Below, piece after piece: positions 11,024 through 22,799 of a stretch of 64,000 nucleotides of DNA. The stretch's first letter is position 1. The number at the start of each line of letters is the position of its first letter. Below the pieces are notes generated by a model that was not told where the DNA came from, did not search any database, and saw nothing but the letters and a program-made list of their open reading frames with translations. The position numbers and the translations under genes were made by a program. This DNA is from Nepenthes gracilis (taxonomy: Eukaryota; Streptophyta; Magnoliopsida; Caryophyllales; Nepenthaceae): contig BSYO01000026.1 of assembly GCA_033239525.1 (NCBI GenBank), positions 744,001 to 808,000 of the forward strand. The letters are read 5' to 3'.

Positions 11024-13504
11024 TGTAATATTTCGGATCCCAATTGGATTATTTTAATATTAATTATGATTTTTGGGTATTTCGGACGTTGTGGAAATAA
11101 ATTAAAATATTGTAAAATTTTCGGGAATGATCAGAGGTGCAGAGTGGGGCCCGGAGTGTGCCCGTAATGTTGTTCGGAGGCCGAGTTGGATTTAAAAATA
11201 ATAGAAAGTTATATATATATATATATATATATAATAAAAGTAATAATAATAATAATATAAGTAAAAGAATAAAAAGGAAAAAAAAAAAGAAAAAGGGGGA
11301 AGCTAGAGTCGGGGAGAGAGAAGAGAGAGGGGAAAAGGGCGGCTAGGGTTGCGAGAGGAAGAAGAAGAGAAGGGAGGAGGAAGCGGCGGTGGCGACGGAG
11401 GAGATCAGTGGGGAATCGGCGGCGTGCGGTGGTTGTGGGGAGGTTACGATTGTCGTGGGTGAGGCCGCGGCGGTGGTGGATTGAGGCGACGGCGTTGGGT
11501 GAGGAAATCGGTGTCGGGTGAGCCGACGGCGGCCGTTCGGGGTGGTGGTGGCGACATTGGTGGTTGCGGTGGTGTGCGGTGCTTGTGGGCTGAGGCGGCG
11601 GTGGCGTGGTGTGAAGAAGAGAAGTTCGATGGGAGAGAAATCGACGACGGCAAAGTCACGCGAGGAGAGAGACGGTCGTTTAACGGCGTCGACGGTGGCT
11701 GGGTGAGGCGGAGGAGGTCGGTGACGGCCACGTGAGGGGGTGCGGTGGTCGATCGGCGGCAGCGGAGCGGCGGTAGCGGCTGGCAGAGGCCGTGCGCGGA
11801 GGAGAAGAAGGGGCGCGCGGAGAAGAGAGAGAGGCATTCGGGACCTCCTTTCTTCAGATCTGCGGAGTATGATGTTAAGGTAAGTATCCTTTAGCCCTAT
11901 TATTGGTCTGATTTAATTTCTGATATATTTTGACTACTATGAGAGATTTTACTAACATGCATGTATTTTTAAATACCCTCAATTTATCAATTGTATACAT
12001 GCATGTATGTTTTATCGGTTGTGCGGTGGTTTTGTACTGGCATTTATGATTTGGAGAGATTTTGGACACCCGGACGATATATATGTATGTTTGTGCATCC
12101 GTATATTGTGGGACCATGAACCAGGCCTTGCACTAACCATGCATGCTGCCGGGGGTAGGATCACTACGGGACCATGGTGGTCCAAGACCCTAGGGGTCGA
12201 TTTGTGATCCGAGGCATTGGCTATTTGTGGCGCCGCTTCCGACGGGGAGGCTGTCCCGACGGGGACGTATATGATTGGCTACTTCCGCCGTAAGGAAGGT
12301 TGAGGCTACTTCCGCCGTAAGGAAGATATTTGTATCTGACCTGCCCCACTGTGTATTTAATTGAGAACCATCGTAAGGAATTGACGGAAAACTAATATAT
12401 TCGGACGTCCTAATATATAACTAAAACTTGAGGTTGCACCCAAAGTCGCGGGTGGTAAAACAGAGTGAGCAAGTTCCTAATCTATGGGAGACAGAGTACA
12501 TGGATAGCCTTGAGCTACTGGCCTAATTCGTAGCCGATATAGCCGTGGTTACCGGACGAGGGTAACCCTTCCTCAAGTTGGTATCATTGATCTTTGGTTC
12601 TCCGGTTTCGTACATGCTTTGTATTTCTGCACGTATTTGGGTGTACTGTGATTTGAGATACGTGGTTTGGCCCACGGATGGGCGATAGGAATGTCTCGTA
12701 CGTACTGATGTGATAAACCCGGAACATGTTTTGATTTATGTTTTAGTTCCGGCGGCTTTCTCTTGGTTTTTGCATTATGAGTTTTAGATCCGGACGACGG
12801 TATGTGTCCCCACGTGGATGTGGTGACGGTTGCGACGTATGTGACCTCGGATCATATGATATGATATCGTCTACGAGATTTTACTGGATCGTGATCTATA
12901 TGATTTTTGTCCCGGAGGGACGAGTTAATGCGGACGACGATTTAGTACGAGACATCTCCTCGATTTTCAGGGATTTCACGGATATGGTGTTTTGTTTTAC
13001 GTGATTGCTTTGTAATATCCCTGTTCCTGATTTATGAGTACTTTTTTATACGATGATGCTTGCTGAGCTCTAGGCCCACGTTTTCATGTTTTATCCCTTC
13101 AGACTAGTGGCATGGATACGCTTGTAGGAGCTCGGACGTGATCGGGCTTGGATATTCCTTCTGGCTAGTGGAGATGTTACATTTGGTATATTTCTGATCT
13201 CGAGGATGTGTTGTGGTTATTATTTATGGCCGGATGGTGGCCTTAATCATTGTATGTGAAATATTGGAGTTATTGCATTATGTGGATGAGTTGTAAATTT
13301 GGATACCTCCCTTGCGATCATGGTTAGCAGGTTGTGTATTATGTTTGTCCGGATTCTTATCCGATGAGATCTTGTGCGGATTTTATTTATATTGGGTCTT
13401 GCATGTGTATGATTGTCACACCCGGGTTGGGTTATTACGGTTGATGAAAATATATTAAATGATTTTATTTTGACCTGCGAATATTGTGTTCCTGGGTCGT
13501 GACA
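11024..13504 (+). mobile_element. Solo LTR, 2481 bp, perfect 5 bp target duplication
   Basis: The block starts TGTAATATTTCGGATCC and ends CCTGGGTCGTGACA, so it has TG...CA termini and near-inverted ends (TGTaA / TgACA, with GGATCC / CCTGGG inside). It is flanked on both sides by ATGGG (11019-11023 and 13505-13509), a perfect 5 bp target duplication. It contains no gag or pol, so it is what remains after recombination between two LTRs. Its length and its TGTAA...GGGTCGT-ACA ends fit the large LTRs of chromovirus (Tekay/Del-like) gypsy elements; that lineage is inference. The strand is the one on which the TG end is read first and is not otherwise proven. Confidence 0.85.
11211..11232. repeat. 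(AT)n microsatellite inside the solo LTR
   Basis: An uninterrupted TATATA run, followed by an AATAAT tract and a purine-rich GA tract leading into the GC-rich segment at 11340-11840. Confidence 0.9.
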
Positions 13505-13689
13505 ATGGGATTCAACCTCATCTAGGCTGCTCAATTATGAGAATCAAAGTTCAGATTTGATCGTCTCTTGACCGCTCGGTTAACGGGACCAGGGTTTTAA
13601 TCATGTCGCTATTGGTGAGTTAGCGGGTGAAGGGGAACTCACCCGATTTAGGGACAATCTAGGCCATCTGATTTTATACAATGTCATGT

Positions 13690-15178
13690 AAGAGCTGAAT
13701 AGACAAGCGCTAGAGCGATCTTTTTTGCATGAGTGTAATAGGTCTCGGTGTTTGTCAAGTTTTTACTAACGTAATTGATAGGCCATTACATGTCGGACTG
13801 CTGTCAGATCAAGACTAAGTTTAGCACCGCATAGGTAGAGATCCTCACCTTCTTTTGGTGACTTCAGGAGAGGAGGCTGGTGAGGTATTCCTTTAGCTTC
13901 TAGAATGCAGCCTGGTAGTCGGCTGTCTACTGAAAATCGTTCACTTTCATTCCTCTCGGGGCTTTAAAGAAGGGGAGATACCTTTCTGCGGACTTCACTT
14001 GGAAGTTGGAGAGCATCACAAGTTCCTCTCAGTGAGCCTCTAGACATCCTTCATGGTCTTGGTGGGCTGATTTTCGTGATAACCTTGATCTTGTTTGGGT
14101 TCACCTTGATCCCTCATCGAGAGATGATAAAGCCGAAAAACTTCCTAGAGGATACTCTAATATCACACTTGGTAGGGTTTAGCTTCATCCGATGCGTTCG
14201 AAGCTCTCCAAAGGCTTCATCAGGGTTGCAGATATGGTCGTCAGGGGTTTTACTTTCGATGAGCATGTCATCTACATACACCTTCATATTCTGACCGATC
14301 TGAGTTCTGAATATTTTGTTCATGAGCTTCTGATAGGTGGCACCTACATTCTTTAAGCCAAAGGGTATAACCTTATAGTAGTACATCATCTAGTCAGTCA
14401 TGAATGAGGTATGCTCCTCGTCCTCAAGATTCATTCGGATCTGCTTGTAACCTGAATATGCGCCTATGAAGCTCAACAGCTCATGCGCAAACATGGAGTC
14501 TATTAGCAAATCAATCCTTAGTAGTAGGAAGTCGTCCCTAGGATATGCCTTATTCATATCTGTGAAGTCAACGCACATCTACCACTTCCCATTACCCTTC
14601 TTAACAAGGACCATGTTGGAAAGCCTGTACAGGTATTAGACTTCTTTGATGAAATCTGCATTGAACAACTTTTTTTACTTCCTCCCGGATAACAGTGATT
14701 TTTTCGATAGAGTGGTTCTTTCGCTTTTATCTGATGGGCTTATGATCGAGATCGTGACCCAAATTGTGGACCATTATTTCAATCAGTATTCCTAATATGT
14801 TGACAAAAATCGACACAAAGATATCAAAGTTTTGCCGAAGGAAGGTGATTGGTTGGTCACATATGGGTCCCATCATCGAACTTTGATCTGTATGCACCTC
14901 TCTGAATCATTGGAGTCTAGAGGGATCTGGTCAGCCGCCTCTCCAAACTGGACCTGTTGCAGAGTTTTCTCATCCTGATGATCAAAATCTTTGACCTACC
15001 TGTCCGAGGCTACTTGAGTGATCTAGGATAGGTAGCATGTCCAGCCGGTCACTTAGTTGCCTAGGACCTCTCCAACTCCACATGCCATTAGAAATTTCAT
15101 CTTCAAGTATGGAATCAACGTCACCCCCTGAATGCGGATAGATAGGGTCGACCCAAGATGACAATGTAGACCGAGGTG
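13690..15178 (-). pseudogene. Tat-type gypsy fragment: PR end, reverse transcriptase, RNase H start
   Basis: Read on the minus strand from 15178 downward: the PR-side block VYIVILGRPYLSAFRG, the PR-RT linker (ACGVGEVLGN, GWTCYLS), then RT with MCVDFTDMNKAYP, SFIGAYSGYKQIRMN, YYYKVIPFGLKNVGATYQKL and the catalytic VYVDDMLI (YVDD intact) at 14270-14300. The RNase H start (ERYLPFFKAPRG, EDLYLCGA, ETYYTHAKKIALALVYSA) runs down to about 13693. Every domain carries stops or frameshifts. Each block aligns with the complete element at 47500-49030. The fragment stops abruptly after LVYSA. Confidence 0.85.
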
Positions 15179-16300
15179 TCGGCCAATAGCATCCTTAGCG
15201 CATTATTTTGAAAGCAAGATTCTTGCCTCTAATGTGTGATTCACATATTCCAAGGTGGACCTCGCTCAAGGAATAGTTGGCTTCTTCCAATGTGAGCCAC
15301 CTCAAATAAGGGGTTGAATACTCTTGGCGATACATCCTTCCGTTCACGATATTATTGTATCCAGCCGTCTTTTTTACACGCTTGGTGTCTTCAAAGCTTT
15401 CTGGCAGGATACCGTCGGTAATATATCACCATTAGGAAGACATCCAACTCTTGCTATCAAAGACTTGTAGAATTTCTTACTCAGATTCCTCAATACTTTG
15501 AGTGGTCAGAACTTTTCGCATGTTTTTGGAATATTGCTTTGGATTTTCTATCGCCGCAGCCCTTGCCAACTGATCGGCCTTCCCATTATTTGTTCTTGAG
15601 ATGTGTACTATCTCCATTTTGTCAAACTTCTAGGCTATACTTCTCACTTTAGCGATGTCATTCTCTAGCAGAGGGCTCAACACCTCAAAACTTCCTCGAA
15701 CTTTATTGACGATTAGCTTGGAATCATTATAGATAATCAAATGCTTCGTCGTACATTCCTTAGCCAATGTAGTCTGGTGAGTGAGGTCTTATATTCGGCA
15801 ACATTGTTAGTTGTCGGGAATCCAAGCTTCAGTGAGAAGCTTATTTTCATCCCATCTAGAGTTTTCAAGACCGCTACGGCCCCTCTACCAAAGTGTGTTG
15901 ATGACCCATCAACATGTAATGTCTAGATCGGGGCTATCTCTATCCAACAAGCATCTTCGTCGGCCATTTGGGTGTCTCGAATCAGGGTCATGGTTTCAAC
16001 TACAAAGTCAGCTAGAGCCTATCCTTTTATGGCCAATTTTGGCTTGAACTCTATGTCAAATTTATTCAATTTGATTGCACATTTGACTAACCATCGAGAC
16101 ACATTAGGTTTTTGCAATATACCTTTGAGGAGTTGATCAGTCAGGATGACTATCTTGTGAGCTTGGAAGTAGAGCTGCAGTTTCCGTGCGGAATAGACGA
16201 GGGCCAGTGCAGTCTTTTCGGCATGTGTGTAACATGTCTCTACGTCTGACAAAGTCTTGCTGACGCAGTAAACTAGTCGTTCTATCTAATTGCTACCGGG
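15179..16300 (-). pseudogene. Tat-type gypsy fragment: RNase H, archaeal-type RNase H, integrase zinc finger
   Basis: The minus-strand order is RNase H (16275-16019; VSKTLSDVETCYTHAEKTA, LALVYSARKLQLYFQAHKI), archaeal-type RNase H (15950-15560; LHVDGSSTHFGRGA, FPTTNNVAEYK, RTNNGKADQLAR), then the integrase N-terminal zinc-finger region (15370-15185; TPYLRWLTLEEANYSLSEVH, GICESHIRGKNLAFKIMR, YWPT). It then switches at about 15178 straight into the protease-end of the neighbouring fragment. The second RNase H is a hallmark of the Tat lineage. Several stops are present. Confidence 0.85.
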
Positions 16301-16309
16301 TCAAGAATG

Positions 16310-17225
16310 AACTTAGCGGTAGGTAACATGCCTCATTAGCCACTGATCGAGTTCAAAACTCGGCAGGCCCCATAGCCATTTGTGCAATAGGGGTTGGACA
16401 TACTCGGTCCCTTTCCAATCGCATCTGATTAAAGAAAGTTCGTTATTGTAGGCATTGATTATTTTACTAAGTGGGTTAAGGCATCTCCGTTGGTAAGGAT
16501 CATCAAGCATAATGCGATAGCGTTTGTTCAGAAAAGCATTATCTGCAGATTTGAGATCCCTAAGTGATAAGCAACCGATAATGGAACCTAATTCATGGGC
16601 AAGCGCTTCACCAAGTACTATAAGAACTTACTCATCTGGTTGGTTCACACCTCCGTGAGCTACCCACAATCAAATGGGTAGGTAGAGGTCACCAACTGAA
16701 CCCTATAACACGGGCTGAAGACCAAACTAGATGACACTGAGGGTTCCTGGGCAGATGAGTTACCCTCAGTATTATGGTCCTAACGGATGATGCCCAATAA
16801 GTCTACACGAGAGACACCCTTCACTCTATGCTTTGTAACCAAAGCAGTCATCTCAGTAGAGATCGGACTACCCAGCCTCCGAGTTGAGAGTTTTGACTCA
16901 CGTAACAATACACAGTAACTCATGGAGCATCTCGACCTACTTGAAAAAACTCGAGAAGGAGCCAAAGTGCGTACGACAGCTTACCAATAGCGAATCGCTT
17001 GATATTATAATAAAAGGATAAAAGTGTGCTAATTCGACGTTGGAGACCTACTTCTATGGAGTATAGAGTCAACAGGTAAAATTGATAAGAGGAGTAAACT
17101 CTCTCCGAACTGAGAAGGCTTGTTCATCATTTTGGCTATCCTCTGAGATGGTGCGTACAAGCTACGCACCCATAATGGCATATTGATACTAAGAACGTAG
17201 AATGCGGTTCACTTAAAAAAGTTCT
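16310..17225 (+). pseudogene. Tat-type integrase core and C-terminus, plus strand
   Basis: The block begins where the neighbouring inverted fragment left off: QGLDILGPFPIASD, RKFVIVGIDYFTKWV, ATDNGT, HTSVSYPQSNG, VEVTN, DELPSVLWS, then the C-terminal DGAYKLRTHNG and AVHLKKFY. The three catalytic acidic residues (D in LDI, D in TDN, E in VEV) are visible. At least six stop codons lie in the reading path, so it is dead. It aligns along its length with 50110-50995 of the complete element. Confidence 0.85.
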
Positions 17226-17473
17226 ATCAATAACTTCATACCAAATCTAGGTAGGTAAAATGTGTATCCTTAAGTGTATTTGTATTATATTTAAATTAAT
17301 AAAATGAGTTGTTCATTCATTTATCTATTTTATTTATTTTTTACTTATTCATACGAATCCCTAGAATAACATTGCATAAAATCAAAACGGCCTAAACTTT
17401 CCCTAAGTCAGGTGGGTTGCAATCTAGTTGCTCCTCAACCTAAAAATGGTCAAACAATCTCGGTCCAGTCACC

Positions 17474-17592
17474 GAGTGGCCCATACGCAGTAGAATTAAA
17501 ACCTCAAACTCACTCCAAGCAACCCATATGCGGTCAGATTTGAACCTCAAATTCACTCCGAGTGGCCCATGTGGGGTCAAACGTCTAAATCT
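17474..17592. repeat. 43-44 bp minisatellite after integrase, about 2.7 copies
   Basis: The units start GAGTGGCCCATACGCAGTAG, AGCAACCCATATGCGGTCAG and AGTGGCCCATGTGGGGTCAA, each followed by a CCTCAAA-TCACTCC type tail. The same unit type is found at the same place in the complete element (51207-51520). Confidence 0.75.
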
Positions 17593-18499
17593 TAGGGGGC
17601 TCTTCAGTATGCATGTAGCAACTCTCGTGTACAAGGGCAAGCACCTTTACTCTACCATGACCTGGGAATTGGGATCAGACATGTGGATATCATGGCATTC
17701 CCCAAATGGGCAAGCCTATAATGGTAACACACAGATGATGACCATGACTTCACCAAAGACCGGTAATGACAACCATAATGCTAAACCGACAAATGACATT
17801 AAGTTGGTACATAAAATTCCAGTAAGAATAGTGATTGGAAAAAATTTCCTTGATTCATTAAAAATAAAATGTAAAGGAACATTAGTATGACACAAAGAAA
17901 ATGAGAACAACACTAGGACTGGGGGCTCCCCCGAGGATGCGACGAAGGCTAACCCCTGTTAGAGAAATTTTTCAGATCAGATCGATGTCGGGCACTTATA
18001 CTCCTTTGGTCAAAGAAACCAATAGGAAAGTGAGGATCCAACAGCAAAGTAATTTGTTGACACAGGAGAATGCCATTTGAAAATCTAGAATTCAAAGATG
18101 AACCCACCTCCAGTCTAAGCCGGGTCATCAGCTCTGAACCTAACTAAACATTATCACTCTGGAGGTTGACGAGATACTGTTCAGCCAACTGTAGAGCATC
18201 CTTAGTCTGTTGCAGCTTGAGTTAAAGGCTGGAGACCCATTTTTTGATATTGCTAGGCCACAGCACAGTAGCATTCATCTGGCTCCACATCTCCTCGAGT
18301 ATACTTGGATCGATGCATGTTTGGGTCAATTGGTGAACCTCCCCCTCAAGCTGATGAATCCTAAGACTCCTTTAGTGCAAACATATCCTCAAAATCTTGG
18401 CTGTTTTATCATCCTACCAATAGAAAATGAAGAATGGAAATCAAGCTAGGTCATTTCTAGTAAAGTGAAAAACTCTCTAAAAATATAGCGTGATGTAAC

Positions 18500-19813
18500 G
18501 CGCTCTTTGAGCTGTGATGCTCATAAGCACCTCGGATGAAGAAGTAGAAGTGGATGCTTACTCCGGTCGATGTCTTCTTGGATTGGGACTGAATGAGGAA
18601 GCCACCATATTAGACTTTGGAATGGACTCCCACTCCAGCCGATCCCCTCTAGGACTTGGATGGAATGAGAAAGCCACCGGATCCAACACAGGAGTCCCTA
18701 AACAGGACGCCTCCACGATTCTTGCCACTTCGATGTCTCTCCCGGTATTGGCCAGGAAAACAAGGGGCTCCTTTTAGACCTGAGCCAACTCCATAGAAAG
18801 GCTGGGTACCATTTCTTCAGACAGAATGGCCTCAACAGTGAGGACCTCCTCCCAAGCCTAGGCCAACTCACAAATTGGCCTGGTCAACCCACCAGCCTTA
18901 GGTATGCCTAAAACTCTCTCAACCTCCGATTCGCTAGGGGCTCCAGAAGAGGGAGCAAGGGACCCGCAGCTGCAAGGATAGGAGGAGAGGAAATCAATAT
19001 GCCAATCCCCCGCATTCTCTTCGACATGGGAAGGCCAGTCTCAGTGGAAGAAGAAGAAGGACTCGGCAAAGCAGCTTGTCACCGTGATGAGGGGTCCCTA
19101 ATGTTTATGCCTTTGGCCTTCCTTTTGCACCGTTTTGGGCAATGGAGCGGTTACTCCTACCTCCTCCAATCGAGGCTTCTACTTGGTTAGTGCAAGAATT
19201 TTAGGAACAAGCGCTCCTTATCCTTATCGCTGGACGAAGCTGTATTTGTCCGGATAAGCTCTATCAATAGCCTTATTGAGTCCTCTTCCTCACGAGAAAT
19301 TTTGTCGGTGAAAGGCTTCAACACTTTGTCCCATTCATTAGGAAGTCCCAATTTGGAAGCAACCTTTAAGAAGAAAAACCAGTCCTTCCATTTTTTCACT
19401 GACTCATAAATTATACCATTTATGTTTAATTCACCAGGGGATAGCGAGATCCAATCCCCGCTCTGGCATAATCGAAATAAGACCTTCATGGCCATAGTAT
19501 TCAGTGTCAGCTCTCAAAGGTGAAAAAAGATGCAAAGATTGTAAAGATATCTTACTGCATTGGAATGGAACTGTGCGATGAAAATACCAAGATCCACAAA
19601 AATTTTGTGCAACTCCTGTGCAATAGGAAACCATAGACCACTCTTCAAGTAGGCTTTGTAGACAGTGATAAACCCGCTGGGAGGAGAGTAGATTCTATCA
19701 TTCTCAGCTGGCACCACAAATGAAACTTCCTGGGAAATCTTATACTATGAATTAAGGGTCTCTATATCTGTTATAGAGGGCACCGACTTGATTGCACCAA
19801 TACGAGGAGCCAT
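18500..19813 (-). pseudogene. Antisense ORF with Transposase_28-like domain, copy 1 (decayed)
   Basis: The ORF lies downstream of the plus-strand integrase but is coded on the opposite strand. The start ATG is at 19813 and there is a stop after 22 codons. The conserved part then follows: SGLWFPIAQELHKIFVDLGI, FIAQFHSNAVRYLYNLCIF, MKVLFRLCQSGDWISLSPGE, VKKWKDWFFFLKV, LGLPNEWD (19720-19200). These match the block order of Pfam 'Putative gypsy type transposon' (Transposase_28), whose function is unknown. A Ser/Glu-rich, low-complexity tail with frameshifts runs to about 18500. Copy 2 at 52290-54029 shares the same block order. Confidence 0.7.
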
Positions 19814-20479
19814 GAAAACAAGCCTTTGAAACAATAAAAAAAAGAAGGCTTTGATTTAAAGAAGAAGAAGATGGCCAGAGATTTTGGGAAGAAGGCAGAA
19901 GACCGAAGATTCATAAGGAAGAAAATGGCAAAGTAGCGCCGATTTTATAAGCATCCATTTCGAACTTAAAAAGGCACCTCAGTACGGTTTTGCGTGATTT
20001 CAAGGAGGGCATCCCATAGTGAGGAGGGACACACGTGAGCACCTCGTAGCAATGCGGCACACTAGCCGCCCAGTGTCAGGATTGATGGCCTGACACTGCA
20101 TCGATAGCAGACATGTGGCAGGCCGAATAGGTCTGATGACAAGACATGCCAATTTCCAAGGTAGTCTTCACTTCGTAAAAAAGCAGACTAGTGGCGTACA
20201 GTAGAGGTCGAATCCGAAATGGCAAGCCATGACCCTATCCAGTGTCAATCCAGATTGATTGGTTGCAATTCACTCCAAATTAGCCATGATTTAGTCCGGA
20301 CTGGCTGTCCACAATCCAGTTCGGCACTGATTCGGACTGGTTAGTCTAGATCCACTCCAGCATTAATCTAAGCCCGTTGGTTTGCAAGCTAGACTAGCGA
20401 CAAAACTATTTGGTGGATCATAATCCAATCTGGGAACAAGCAAGCGACAAACACGTTCCATCAATGAATATACTGGGGG

Positions 20480-20992
20480 TTAAAAATTTAAACCTCCTAG
20501 TATTGGAGCTAATGATGGGTACTTCTATAAATGGGCCGATTCGGTAGTAGGGCCCACGAATGGAAGAGACACTCAGTAAAAAGCCTCCCACCTCACGACC
20601 TAAAATGAGTCATCTCAGAAAAAAGGCCTAGGGAAAGGTTGGGAAAACTAACTGGAATCAGGATCCTTTGAACAACGACTCATGGCCACTTCCATTGGAA
20701 AATTGACCGTAATCGGTCGAAACGGAGAAAGGAAACCGATTGCCAACTAATTTTCCTTATCCAAGACGGTTCTGCAGGTAGTGGGGGAGATCAAAACTGC
20801 CTGTCAATATTATAAATACTTCGTCACCATTTCAAAGGAAAGTAGGAAAAAAGAAAGAAGAGCTGCCACGAGATTTCTTTGCCTAAAAAACCACTGAAAG
20901 GCATCACAATCTCATTTTATTTTGGGACGACACCTAATAAGCAACTCCCAATCGAGTGCATAACTCTTAAGCCGTCTCACTGCCAGATGCAA
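20480..20992 (+). repeat. Probable 3' LTR of the rearranged Tat-type element
   Basis: A G-rich stretch (ACTGGGGGT, about 20472) may be the polypurine tract. A plus-strand TATAAATA lies at 20811-20818. An LTR-type end ATGCAACA at 20985-20992 equals the end of the complete element's LTRs. The left end and target duplication are not resolved, and no partner LTR was found. Confidence 0.45.
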
Positions 20993-21767
20993 CAAAACAC
21001 TAAATTCTCATACTAAATATCTCCCATGCAAAACTTTCCTACTTTTCTATACATTTCTATTTCTTAAAGAAATATTATTAATTTAAGTGTCAAAGGATAT
21101 ACCCCAGAGAGAGTTTCACAAATCCTCTGACCTCTTATTTTTAGTTGTGTTGCATAGGATTTAGGTTTGAAAAAACGATGACTGGATCGACTCCAATTCG
21201 ACCTGATACAAAAGATTGAATAGTCCCTATCCTCTAGAACAATCCAGATTTGGGGACGCAATAGTTACTAATTTTTAAAAAAAATTTTTGAATATTTTTT
21301 TTAAATACTTGTAAGTGTAATGTTAGTTAACTTCATTTGATTATATATTGCATGCATGTTAGTTTTGTTCATATTTCATAAGATTTTGAAGACTTATATC
21401 TTAAATTAAATATGTTATCTAGAAATCTTAAAATCTTTGATAATTTATTCCTTCATGTCTATTTTATGTTAGTAATTTGGTAAAAATACTATTTTAATTT
21501 GATAAAGGCTATTTATTTTTTTTATTTGGAGAAAAAATTATATATTATTATTTTAGTGTAATGTGTCAATTTTAAATAAATAATGACTATTGTAAAGAAT
21601 TAGTAGAATATATTCTGCCAAATTTTAATATATTATTTGTAAATCAAAGTTGAACTTAAAATATTTAGGTTAAAAAAGTAATATTTGACTCCAGCTATAG
21701 AAAATAGTATATAGCCGACTTACTCGTGGACAGTAAATAGCGGTATATAGCCTTTAGCTATTTAGAA
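20993..21767. other. AT-rich spacer without genes
   Basis: No ORF with recognisable content; one 65-codon frame on the minus strand looks accidental. Confidence 0.6.
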
Positions 21768-21772
21768 ACAAT

Positions 21773-22454
21773 CATAATTTGAATTTTAATATTCAATATT
21801 TATTAGTGAGATAATCACTAATCATTAGTTCTTATATGTTTATATAATTTTCTTATGTTTCATTGCTATTTTGACATTTTTGACATTTTGACTTTTTATC
21901 ATTATTATTGTTCTTTGCATGTTCATTCACCGTATTCACACACATACATATATACAATTTATTCATATTTTATTGAGTGTTAGTTTCTCTCTTGCCATCT
22001 TTCCGTAACTTTTTAAATTACCAGGTTTGGATGAAACTTGTATACATTTTGGATGTGGAGAAATCTTTTCGGAAGGAATAGTTTTAGGATGTTTTATTGT
22101 ATTTGGATTACTAAATTTGAAATTTGTTATGTTGAGTTTTTTTATGGTTGTATTTGGCCATGAGCCTTAAGTTTAAATTCTAGTTTTGATTATTGGATAT
22201 TTTTATTATCTGATTTGATTATATTTTTCCTTATTTATAGATATCAGTTGACCAAGTGAGGAGTTTTGAAACTTACTTTTAGCTATGGCCTTTGGATTTT
22301 CAGTGTTGTCATATTTGTTATCGAACTATTTAATGATATTTATTATAGGACTACATCCTAATGTTTAGATTGGGATTAAGTTAGTTAAACAAATTTATTT
22401 ACGAATTTTGATTTATGATATAGCTAATTTTGGGTTTTGGGGTAGGTTGTGACA
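21773..22454 (+). repeat. 5' LTR of the 3.0 kb gypsy element
   Basis: The LTR aligns along its length with 24113-24794; shared landmarks include ATAATCACT, TTGGCCATG-GCCTTAAG and GTTGA-CAAGTGAGGA. Divergence between the two copies is clearly visible, so the insertion is old. Confidence 0.8.
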
Positions 22455-22799
22455 AAAAAAGTGATATAAGAATAAATTGTAAGGAGAGCGTCTTGTATAA
22501 TATGTTGGACGTGATAGATTGAATGATCTAGAGGCAATTGAATTCGGAGCCGATGGTGTTGAATCTAGATATTGTGTTGACAACCTATGATTGGTTCACC
22601 AATAAACGTCTGTTGAAATTTTTGGGAGATTTAAATTCAACTAAAGCTAAATTCTATAACTATTGTATCAAAACGTCTTTGAAGTGATCAACTATTTAGG
22701 GGAGGATAATATAAAGTTTACTTCACACAAGGTGAGTGGAGAAGTTGACCATTAGTAGGTGATAAAGAAGAGAATCTTAGGATTAGAGAATGAAGACAT

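Noticed and set aside
11343..11837. 164-codon Pro/Arg/Ser-rich ORF on the minus strand and overlapping frames on the plus strand
   Set aside because: It lies within the 2.48 kb solo LTR, in GC-rich low-complexity DNA open in several frames at once; no domain is recognisable.
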